Shown: piece after piece, positions 46,801-56,097 of the stretch
Numbering within the stretch: the first letter of the stretch is position 1
Layout of the letters: every line of letters begins with the position of its first letter
Assembly (NCBI GenBank): GCA_946803715.1
Contig: CAMPET010000031.1
Location: forward strand, 393,790 to 457,789
Source of the DNA: Beroe ovata
Lineage: Eukaryota > Ctenophora > Nuda > Beroida > Beroidae
Length of the DNA: 64,000 bases
Reading direction: 5' to 3'
The notes under the pieces: generated by a model
Seen by the model: the letters and a program-made list of their open reading frames with translations, nothing else
Told to the model about the DNA's origin: nothing
Database searches by the model: none
Translations under genes and position numbers: made by a program

Positions 46801-49155
46801 AAAGTTGGGGGTGGGGGCGGGGGCGGGGGCGGTGATCTCGTGTCGTCATCTGAAAACTTCCCATCTTCCTCCTCACCCTCTATCTTCACCCCACCGCCCC
46901 CTCCTCCCTCAAACCCTGATCCTCGCAACAGATCGGGAAACTTCTTGTGGAACGCATGACGCAACTCCTCGTCCAGTTTAGGGTGGTTCACCAGGACATT
47001 TAGATCGGCTACCACCCTCTTCTCAATGATATCCTGGAAACTATTCGTGATCCCGGCCCTAACTTCATTCTTCAATTCCGGACAATACTCGTCCGTCATG
47101 CGCGTAATGAAGTCCATGAGTGTGGCAGCGATGGTGGGGTGGGACTTGAGCGCGTGGTTCATCACCAGGATACCAGGCTCGATGTTCATGATGCTGTCCG
47201 TGTCCTTGTTATAGAAGAACCAGTCGTAGAAGAGAGCTGGTTTCGCTTGCGCAGCCATGACATTTGACGTAATTGTGGTCAGTAACCACCCGATTAACGC
47301 CCATCTCGGCACAATGTTAGAGTTTAACATCTCGTTAGTGGGGTGGATAACTCCACAGATATACCGAATACAATCGCACACCAGTGTCTGTGACTCGGGG
47401 CTACTGAAATACCGTCTTGTGAACCAGGTTTGGTAACTCTGATGCTGCCCGAACTTGACTTGGGTCGCGAGGAATGTGAGTTTGCTCCCCATTTCGGGGG
47501 TGAGTCTAGACGAGAGGAGACGACGTGATGTCCGTACAGACAGGATCTGGATAATGCCGGTGAATGAGGGATCGAGTTTACGGGGATTGTACAGGATGTC
47601 CCGCCATAGGTCTATGAATTCGGGTATCTTAGCAACGCCCTGCAACAGTCTGATCAGGTCACGACCGATCTTCATACACTCGGCAAAGTGTTCCCGGAGC
47701 AGTCGGATCGAGAGAGAAATCTCCGCCTTCCGGAGATGATGAACCTGGCAAATGGATACTGATCAGACTGTGAAAAGAGTGTTGAGGAGGAAAAACGTGA
47801 AAATTCAGTGCCACACTACTCAGTACTCAGGTAGATCTGGTAGATACTGGATCTTATTTCTATTCTCTATTCGACTGCTGCACCTAGCCCAGTTCTGTTT
47901 GTATAATACACAGTTCATACACACGTGTACCTGTGGACTGGTGTGGTCGATGATGAGTCTGAGGAAAGTGAAGACTGTGAGGTTCAGGATGAAGGAATTG
48001 GCAACGACCCAAGACATCTGCGATGTCACAACCTGAAGAGAGAGGGTGTGTCGGGCGAGGAAAACAATATAAACGATCGTATACAGTCTATATTACGTGG
48101 AGCATAGAAAGACATGGTTTCATGGTACCTTGATCATAGCCTCTGTGAAGAGCACATTGGAGCTCTTGATATCCCCTCCCCTGATACAACTCATCAACAA
48201 TACAAACAGTTGATCTCCACCGATAATGTTACTGCCGGGGGGAGGGGGTGAGAAATGGGGTTGAGAAGAGGAAAGAAGAGGGTATGGGGTCCGGTTTTTC
48301 AAGTTCTTAGAATGAGTAACAGATCAAACAAATGACATAATTGATTCTGAGTACACTAATCAAGACACGAGCTAAACATATGTGCAGCGGATACTACATA
48401 AGTACATAGTTGAGTGCCTTCTCTGTTGTACTCAGTTTCATACCCGATAACCAGTCTGTTATACTCATGTGATGCTACAAATGAGTTCATACCTAGTGAG
48501 TAGTGAGTACATACCTAGTGAGTATCTGCTCTAGTATCCACACGAGCTGCATCTTGACCGGCATGAGAAGTTTCTCAAACCTGGTCGATGCCAGCTGGTT
48601 CAGCCTGGTAATGACGAGCACCATGTTATCACGCGACACTATGGTCAGATCTCGCCACGCTTTGGCTGCCTGACTCTGATCTGTCAACATCACGTACAGT
48701 AGTCCAAGACATACCTGGGGGAGGAAAATGCAAGTTCCAACTTTCACCAGGAAGTGAGGGACACTAGTGAGTATGCGAGTGAAGTGTATCAATGGTCGAG
48801 TCAAGTGTCCCACTGCAGCTAGATAAGATCTGGCGAATCGTGTTGAAACTGATCAGGACAAAACGTATCTCTTACTCGTTTGTGATTTTCTGGGTTGGTT
48901 GAAGTGAGGAGGTTTAGCTTGTCTAATGCTTCCCTCTCTGAGAGACCTGGAGGAGTTCACACTATCACCATGGTTACCATGTTATGGCGTATCTATAGCA
49001 ACGAGAGGAAATGTATCAAGGAGGAGGGTGAAGAGGTAGAGTGTACCTGTGAGTGTCTGGATAAGGAAATCCTTGTCGGATAGGAACTCCTTGTCGATCT
49101 CATCGTTAGCCTCAAGTTGATTTAGAGAGAAGAGACATGACTTCACTGCTTCCAT
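43859..49155 (-). CDS. INTS3: Integrator complex subunit 3
   Basis: Subunit of Integrator (snRNA 3'-end processing, promoter-proximal termination) and of the SOSS ssDNA-binding complex. The start at 49155 (MEAVKSCLFSLNQLEAND) follows an in-frame stop. Then GLSEREALDKLN, VCLGLLYVMLTDQSQAAKAW and RDNMVLVITRLNQL (48550-48720), FLRLIIDHTSPQ (47935), and a long central exon (46775-47745) with IGRDLIRLLQGVAKIPEF, CDCIRYICGVIHPTNEML, RWALIGWLLTT and DSIMNIEPGILVM, all close to human INTS3. Later exons have RIWKFLSEFYTVEPRVGYHL (45840-45900), WETFEQYCVWQLL (45050) and NILVQFVETICQV (44650-44690). The C-terminus is a charged tail ending KFAKRKRDVSVLDSDDE, as in the human protein. The stop is at 43859-43861. 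About 14 exons; looks intact. Confidence 0.96.
44318..44610. repeat. 18-bp minisatellite of X-box-like sites, 16 units
   Basis: Sixteen direct units of GGGATTACCATGGTAACA (A/T and few other variants) lie in an INTS3 intron, ending right before the 3' splice site of the exon AVDQNHVIFDQANLW. On the minus strand each unit reads GTTACCATGGTAAT, one base from the palindromic RFX X-box form GTTACC-N2-GGTAAC. Frames NPCYHG and ITMVTG on either strand are repeat translation. Confidence 0.93.
45265..45465. repeat. ACAACACTCACATATG repeat in INTS3 intron
   Basis: About seven irregular copies of (ga)caacactcacatatg, with spacers of 8-20 bp (gaccactatagt), occupy an INTS3 intron. Confidence 0.85.
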
Positions 49156-49362
49156 TAACTAGAGTTATTTGGAGTAAGACTGAGATAACCAGATTGACAT
49201 TCAAAAACAGAGGAGATCAAATAGACATCAAACAAGTTCGCCAGGACCTCAAGAACTGACTATGTTTGCTAAGAGAAGGTTAAAAACAATACATCAGTAA
49301 AATAAATAAAAACTGAATCTATCATAGCCCCGTCAAGCACCAGTGACATGTTCAGGGGCTGA

Positions 49363-52300
49363 TCATCCATTTCCATCATGCTTTGAAACTTTTTTGGACT
49401 TTTTCGATTTCCTTCCCTCTTTCGATTTCTCTCTTTTCACAGGCGGAACATTTTCTGCAACCTCACTCTCATCATTTTGTTGCTCTTGACACCTCGTCTC
49501 ATTCTTGACACCACTTTCAACCTCCGAACCTACCGGACCGATGATCTTTTCAAATGTTTCAATGCGTTTCCGTTTCCTCTGCTCCGATTGCTCCCAATTA
49601 CTTGACCCGGCTTTGAATGCTTTGAGATTGCAGTTCTTCCACACTATGGAGCCGTATGTGTTGTCCTTGATAGCTTGCTCTTTTTCAACCAACACCTGGA
49701 AAGAACAAGGGTGTGGTTGATAAAAGATTCAATGCTACACATACTGATAGGATCCTCAACAATTCCAGTTTTTACCTGAGCTATATGCGACTTGATATCA
49801 ATATCAGCTGCATTCCACATCGCTTCCACTATCCTACTTCCCGATGGTGTCAACACCAAGGTGTCAGCAACTGACACCGACCTCTTGATAAACCTATGTT
49901 TTGTTGCCATGGGAACCGCTGATGATGTGAGCAATGCTTGTATGGCGTGGGATGCTTGCGGATTATTAGACAGGTATATCACATGATCATCTGACAGTGA
50001 GCAGATCCCCTCCTCCAACTTTGACACCTCCCCCAATTTGAACACCTCCTGGAGAAGGAGGGAGCCGGGGAGGGTGGCTTCAAATCGGTCCCTCCTCGGT
50101 TTACCACTCTGTGTGGGTTTCTTGTACGATTCCAACTTTTCCAACAGGATATCGTGCGTGGTAAGCGACATCATACACCTGAATAATACGAGAGTGGTAA
50201 CCTAGCAACAGAGAGTGGTAACCCAGCAACAGAGATCTGGTACCTCCGTAACCAGGGGGCGGCAACAACAATTAGGCGGTAGTTACCTGAAGAATAGGTG
50301 GAGTTGATCCTCGGGGACATGGAACGCGTCTTGTAACACTTTCATTACGTTATGTGTTGTCAGCTGATAATGATGACAACACTTCACCACACTCGCTACA
50401 ACACCTGGGATGCTGGAGTCATCGCACTGTGGGTACCATGACAACACTAACACCATGACAACACTAACACCATAACAACAAAACTCACCAGTTAGCGACT
50501 CCGCAAGGAAATCCTCAAACAGTGGAAGCAACTGAGAACACATGTTGTCAGCAATGTGTGAGGTGGGTGCACGCTCTAACATGGTCTGTACTGTGTAGTT
50601 AGCAACTTGGTGCAGACTCAATGGTACGAGAACCTTCTGGAAGTGGTCGCTGTACAGAGAGACTAGCTCGTCCTTGCTGCACACCTGAGGAGTGAGAGAA
50701 ATGTGAGAGAGACAAAGAGGAGACACTGTGTGTGATACTGTTATAGTTATTGATGATTGAAATGGAATTAAGGAGACAAATTGAGCACGGGAGACAAGAT
50801 GGAGAATGACTAAGTGAGGGATTTGTGAGAAGATAGAGTTCACCTTGATAAATGACTGAATAACGTAGCTTGCTTTGCTGTCCAACAAAACCTCTGGCAG
50901 TGGTCCAAATTTGTCAACCTCCTTGTAATCTGTAACCTGGAAAAACGTTGAGGATTGACAAGTTATATGGAAGTGCAAACATTTTAAGAGGAGGAGTACT
51001 GGTAAGTACGGGAGAAGAAAGTTACCTTCCTATCGAAAGAGTTGAGGATGACTGTTTTCAGATTCGGAAGGGATTTACTGTTCGTCTTGTGAAGAAGTCC
51101 GAAGAGTACCTGAATGATGTTCTCAGAATTCGTGGTGTCAATAAATGGCGTCAATTAGAAGCCGCTCAAGGAAACATGTCATGGTTCGGTAATATTGTGC
51201 GTCACATGGACATGGAGGGTGTCAAATGGAGGGTGTCAAATGGACGGTGTCAAATGGAGGGTGTCAATTAATGTAGCGGTGTCTCAAACTAACCGATATG
51301 AGGGGTGCTCCTTGAGCACTCCACAACAATTTGGCCGCATCCTCCCTGACAAGACGTTTAGTGAACTTGTGTAAGATTTTCTTGAGGGTAGGGTGTGGAG
51401 TGGATGTCTCGTAGAAACTGTGCTTCCCTATCTCCCATCTCTTCTTCTGTTTCCTGTCTTCCTCTAGTCTCACTCCCACCAGTACCTAAACAACACAGAG
51501 ACTCTGATGAAGTTTACCACAGTGACCGACAACTGAATATGACTGACTCTTTCCTATGTCACATTATGTCAGGTCAATAAAACGCGCATCCAGAACATCA
51601 ATGTGAACACACCTGGAGAGCTAGCCGCAGCGTATAGGAACCGTGAGTATCTGCAATTAGCTCCGATACACCCAAACACAACTTTCTGAAAACCTGCTCC
51701 GCCATTTCTACCAATTCTGGGGTTTCTGAGGTGTAAATCCGTCTCACGAGATGCATGATGAACATCTCCAGGGCGTGTGATGCGAAGTTGTGACACGCCA
51801 GTTCCTGGGTGTGGGGCAGGAGGAGGGTACCGATTTCGAGCAGAGTTTGTAGTGTGGATCGGACCAGTAACCGCTCAACTACCCTAGGGAGGGAGAGAGA
51901 GTCAAGATTTGACAGATGTGTTGTCAGAGTCGAGATTTGACATCAACTATCATAAACGAGGACTAAGTTGCAAAGAACACGTTGCAGACACAAACACACT
52001 CACTCACTCACACACACACAAACACACACACAAACACACGCTCAGACCCTCTCACACACAAACACTAGCTCAGACCCACACACAGACACTCTCTTACCTA
52101 CTGCAGTCCCAGTGGTGAAGGATGCGAGTTATGCCGTCCGTCTTGATTTGTTCTAGAAGCTTCTCCTCCAAGAGTCTCCGCTCAGACTCATTCTCAAAAC
52201 TCTCTGCTTCCAACACCTGAGGTGATGAAAATGAGAGATGAAATGAAGAGATGAAAAGAGGAGATAAACGAGCCTTTGAGAAAGGGGGCAACATCTCGAA

Positions 52301-52650
52301 TATTGGGTAAATTTCGACCGTAAAAAATCTAATGAAACAAGTTACTCATTTGTCTTTCATTCAGTTCAGGAGTTCACTTAACATTTCCCAATAACGATCT
52401 TTCTTCCTACCTTCTCAATGTTGAGGTAGTAGTCGAGTACAGACTTGGGTAGTTCGCACACCTGACTGTCCTTTCCTCCCTCGTATACCGTAGGAACTTG
52501 GTGATTGGGGGCAGCGCTAGAAAATACTGATCCATCGTCCACAGTCATTGTGCTATGTGCGGAAAGCGGGGGGTTAGTGACAATCATCTTGTCATTCCAA
52601 GTTAGATGATACGAACGTTTATCTACTGAATTATCTGAAGATGAAGCCAT
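49363..52650 (-). CDS. NOP9: Nucleolar protein 9, Pumilio-repeat rRNA factor
   Basis: NOP9 is a Pumilio-like RNA-binding protein of the 90S/40S pre-ribosome, needed for 18S rRNA maturation. The start at 52650 (MASSSDNSVDKRSYHLTW) is preferred over an in-frame ATG nine codons upstream. Typical helices: FASHALEMFIMHLVRRIY (51720-51790), DTHGSYTLRLAL (51600-51650), VLLDSKASYVIQSFIK (50840-50900), LSLHQVANYTVQTMLERAP (50570-50630), LSNNPQASHAIQALL (49930-49980), LTPSGSRIVEAMWN (49800-49850) and DNTYGSIVWKNCNLKAF (49610-49670). These are the degenerate Pumilio repeats expected of the family. The C-terminus is a basic Lys/Ser tail ending SKKVSKHDGNG. The stop is at 49363-49365. The gap to INTS3 is about 200 bp and to CMC1 about 170 bp. 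Confidence 0.92.
51175..51290. repeat. GGTGTCAA repeats in NOP9 intron
   Basis: Four to five direct units of ggagggtgtcaaatg/gacggtgtcaaatg lie in a NOP9 intron, again carrying the GGTGTCA word found elsewhere in the window. Confidence 0.85.
51985..52095. repeat. CACA-rich microsatellite
   Basis: An irregular (CACACAAA)n-type run lies in a NOP9 intron. Its open frames (THTQTHTQ) are not genes. Confidence 0.9.
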
Positions 52651-52818
52651 GCAATGCTCGTTACCTAGTAATATCAAACTTCAACAAATATCTGAATGAT
52701 AAAACTCATTGTCCACTCAGAGTATCAACGTCCCACAGTAGAGGGTCACACACGCATATTTACAAGGGGGGGGGGGGGNGGGGGGGTCACTGTTTACTCC
52801 AACATGAATCAGATATCA

Positions 52819-53684
52819 CTACTTGTTGTTCTTTATCCAATCATGGAGGACTTTTAACCGAATCTCATCCTCAAGCTGTGCCTCCTTGTTTTTCTGCCGG
52901 GCTATCCTCTTTCTGTTCACATACTCCTCTTTGCACGCGTCCCGCAGTTCCTCATTGTAGAATGCCCACTGCATGCACAGCTTGAAATCCTGATTTAAGA
53001 TTGCAGATGAAGAAACAAATACCTTCCTACCTATAAATACCTATCAGTCTATCACTTGGCAATGAATTTAACAGAAAAATATCCCCAGAAAATCTCAGTG
53101 ATCCCTCATCAGATTGAAATAGTCACAGTTTTCAGTGTTCACATACCTTGCTCTCGCGGTCACATTTCCACAGTCCAGCAATCATGCCATGCTCCTGTTG
53201 GCACTTGGCCAGATCAGCAAACTGGTTGAAGCAATACTTCACCTCTTCCTTGGCCCTATCCCTCACCAGATCATTAATAGGGACATCTCGCTCCGCTTTC
53301 AATAACAACTAAGAAGGGGCAAATTAATGCAATACATGCGATGCAGATACATTCTTTAGCCACGGCAGAGTTAAGTATTAGGCGTGAGTCAGGTCTCGCG
53401 CGCTCATGCTATTCACTGCGCGCCGTGCGCGGCTTAACCACTCTGCTACGCCATCGTACTACCAACTAGCCAGAGCTGCGCGCCACACGAACATGTTCCA
53501 TTGTGACACGCAGTGGGGCAAGCTACACTTATGAACAATCAATGATTGACTTGTGAACAATCAATGATTGAGACTGGAGTCTTACCATTTTGGAGGGTTT
53601 AGTAATGTTGTTCTTATCAAACATACTCTGTTCAGCCTCTCCCGGTGCCGCTGGTTTCTCAGTTGTGCCTTCTTTCCCTGTCAT
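52819..53684 (-). CDS. CMC1: COX assembly mitochondrial protein CMC1
   Basis: Small intermembrane-space protein of the twin CX9C family, assisting cytochrome c oxidase copper delivery and COX1 assembly. Exon 1 (about 53586-53684): MTGKEGTTEKPAAPGEAEQS. Exon 2 (about 53163-53310): ERDVPINDLVRDRAKEEVKY then CFNQFADLAKC (first CX9C) and the start of the second motif. Exon 3: CDRESKDFKLC completes the second CX9C across the junction, then WAFYNEELRDACKEEYVNRK as in human CMC1, ending HDWIKNNK. The stop is at 52819-52821. Joins are in phase. All four motif Cys are present. Confidence 0.9.
53380..53460 (-). mobile_element. tRNA-derived SINE-like fragment
   Basis: On the minus strand the sequence GATGGCGTAGCAGAGTGG TTAAGCC matches a tRNA (Ser/Leu-like) head with an A-box (TAGCAGAGTGG). 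About 45 bp later GAGACCTGACTC sits where a B-box would be but does not match GGTTCGAATCC well. No acceptor stem or intact arms can be drawn, so it is more likely a tRNA-derived SINE or tRNA relic than a functional tRNA. It lies in the first CMC1 intron. Confidence 0.5.
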
Positions 53685-53967
53685 TGTCTAGTGGGTGGAA
53701 TATAAATGTGTTATTGTGAACAATAGGTGTTGACTTGGTTTACCACTGGTTATGTTGAACTCACTCAAACCATCACCACAATTCACAAAAACCATTATGG
53801 GCTAATTCAGCAGTTTACAGACACAATGATAAAGCAGGTTGGATTGATGTAAAAGAAGATAAAAACTCAAGAACAAGTCAAATAATAAATTACAGTATTT
53901 GATAAAACACTCTGTACCAACGTTGAACCCCACATCAGTCGACCACTGGCTGCCGACGACCACTACC

Positions 53968-54510
53968 TCACGACATGGTCGACTCTGCTCTCACATACTC
54001 TCCCACATCTGCCTGGTGGAACACCACAATAGTGTTGGGGTCAGTGGTCTTACACTCTACAGTTGATTTAGCGGCGACCCCAAATCCCAGGGGGAGGTCA
54101 GACATGTTGTACACGACAACCCCATCGTAACGCTCAGTGCCCGCTGAGATTCGGCCCAAACCCGCCTTCGTCACATTGTTACCGTACAAAAACTGCTGTT
54201 CGGCTCCCGGTTTCAGCCACACTTTCTGTTTAGCATACGATGAGAGGAAATCTAGTGCCGTGATGTGAAGTTTGAACTTCTCCGTCTTGGAAAACTTCCC
54301 AAAAAGAGTTCCCAAACTGATGAGCTCCTTGCGGCCAATGTTAGTTGCTTTTTTCATGATGGTCTCGCTGACGTAATAAACTTTTTCCTTATGATATCGG
54401 AATACATAGTTCCCATCACTCCGTTCCAGCAATAACTTGACATTCTCACCCATGTATTTTGCGAGCTTCTCAAACAGTGCTTTCGCTTCCTCCTCTGTAA
54501 GGGGCCTCAT
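53968..54510 (-). CDS. NIP7: 60S ribosome biogenesis factor NIP7
   Basis: A single exon of 180 codons, the same length as human NIP7. Starts [20 protein letters not shown]. It contains the N-terminal NIP7 domain and the C-terminal PUA RNA-binding domain ([56 protein letters not shown]). NIP7 binds pre-rRNA and is needed for 27S/34S processing and 60S assembly. The stop is at 53968. The reading frame stays open upstream to 54633, but the conserved start is the Met at 54510. Confidence 0.97.
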   Translation of the reverse strand: MRPLTEEEAKALFEKLAKYMGENVKLLLERSDGNYVFRYHKEKVYYVSETIMKKATNIGRKELISLGTLFGKFSKTEKFKLHITALDFLSSYAKQKVWLKPGAEQQFLYGNNVTKAGLGRISAGTERYDGVVVYNMSDLPLGFGVAAKSTVECKTTDPNTIVVFHQADVGEYVRAESTMS

Positions 54511-54863
54511 TCTATAAATAGTAACATATTTGTGATATTTGGGATGGACAATCACTTCATGGATCAAGATAATTGACAATTTGTGTGTAGGAACAACTTT
54601 GGAAAGATGTGAGTTGTTTTCGAGAAATGACAAATCAGTTACTTGTATAGAACGTATGAATATCTTAATATATTACATCAAAGCATAACAAAACATGGGA
54701 ATAACATTGTTCATTAATTGGAAACTTTAAAAACAATATGTCATTTACAAATAGAAATTTTCTCTCTGACAGAATGCAAATTCCGCAAGAAACTTTATTG
54801 ATAACTGCACAACTAAAAAGTAGGTTGTGAAATGGGAAACATGAATCTAGCTGCAAATAATCA
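54511..54863. other. Spacer NIP7-TCEANC2
   Basis: A 353-bp AT-rich spacer without coding content, holding the NIP7 promoter and TCEANC2 3' end. Confidence 0.5.
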
Positions 54864-55478
54864 TCACGTCTCAAATACCTCTCTACTCGAGGACGGCTGG
54901 TTTTTCTTCAACTCAAACACTTTCTGCCGAACCTTCATCCGGTAATTCTTGTCAATCTTCATGTTATTCTCCACATAGATCTTCTTCTCCCACAACTTAG
55001 CCTCCCCCTCCTCTCCACTATTCGCTCCCCTGAACATTGCCACCGCTTTCTTCCTCACCTCCTCATCATCTCCTCCTCCACTGTCCATCAACAAGGACAG
55101 CTGTTTCTTGTGGACGTTTACCACCGGCGCCACCGGTAAATCCTCTATCTTCCTCTTCCACTGCTGCACTAACAGTCTCGCTTTCTCTGCCACGTCACTG
55201 TTACTGTGTTTGCGTAACGGACCAATAGCACGTCCTATACCGGTGTCTGTCAGTATCTGCACCGGCAGACACCTGCCTGCCTCTATCTCAGTTAGACAGT
55301 CAAGTATCTGAGTGTCTGTCACGCGTTTACACTCTAGAATCTTCTTCAATTCCAGCACTCGCTTCACGTCTATGACGCCCTTGAGGGATTGGAGAGTTGC
55401 TTGCTTTAGTCGGGGCCTCTTCGCGCGTCGCATCTCTTCTACTTCCTCAGTGGAGAGCCTCTTCACGTATTTGTCCAT
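54864..55478 (-). CDS. TCEANC2: TFIIS N-terminal domain protein, TCEANC2-like
   Basis: A single exon of about 204 codons from MDKYVKRLSTEEVEEMRR. Residues about 25-115 form a TFIIS/elongin-A/CRSP70-type (LW) helical bundle: VKRVLELKKILE, DTQILDCLTEIEAGR, TGIGRAIGPLRKHSNSDVAE and ARLLVQQWKRKIE are close to the TCEANC2 pattern. A second helical part (EVRKKAVAMFRGA ... MKVRQKVFELKKN) resembles the TFIIS central-domain start. No zinc ribbon is present. Its role in Pol II elongation is inferred from family. An alternative Met six codons upstream (55496) is in frame. Confidence 0.8.
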   Translation of the reverse strand: MDKYVKRLSTEEVEEMRRAKRPRLKQATLQSLKGVIDVKRVLELKKILECKRVTDTQILDCLTEIEAGRCLPVQILTDTGIGRAIGPLRKHSNSDVAEKARLLVQQWKRKIEDLPVAPVVNVHKKQLSLLMDSGGGDDEEVRKKAVAMFRGANSGEEGEAKLWEKKIYVENNMKIDKNYRMKVRQKVFELKKNQPSSSREVFET

Positions 55479-56097
55479 CTGTATCACAGCGATCAATATC
55501 AGTCAGATATTCTGTCACAAGATCAATCAAAGAATTAAGGAGCGCAATCGATAGACCACGTGATCAGCGTTACGTGACTTGTCAATAAAACACAGGGGAT
55601 TAAACTAACTTCTCATGAAATTAATTGAGTATCAATGAAATAATTAAACCGTCAATCAGCATATAATTGGGTCTCGGTGTATCTCACTCTAAAGGAGGCG
55701 GCATCATACACTGCAGCTTCTAAATATCTGACTTCTAGAACAAGTCTCATACAATATACTAATTCTAATCTCATTGAAAGAGGCTATACAATATTGTGTA
55801 CAATGTATACACAATGTATAGTGTATATACATTCTAGACACAGGTATCTAATGTATGGGATGTCACTATGTGCATCATTGCTTGACAGTGAAGTATCACT
55901 AGTGAAATGTCCTTCAAAACCGCTGCCTTGTTATCCTATGGGAGAACTAGGTGTGAATGAGGGAAAGTATAAACGAAGAGATCAGGATAAGTAGAAATAA
56001 GATAACTGCTAAAAACATCTTATGAAAAATCTTATGAAATGATCTCGAGTAAGATCAATAACGGAGACATGAACACTGATAATTCATCACATATATC
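55479..56097. other. Spacer upstream of TCEANC2
   Basis: A 619-bp spacer with no supported gene. A 105-codon plus-strand frame at 55677-55994 contains only AT-rich sequence and direct repeats of acaatgtata. It probably holds promoter and 3' UTR sequence. Confidence 0.45.

Noticed and set aside
53380-53460. A functional tRNA-Ser/Leu gene
   Set aside because: The A-box is good but the B-box is poor and acceptor, anticodon and T arms cannot be paired.
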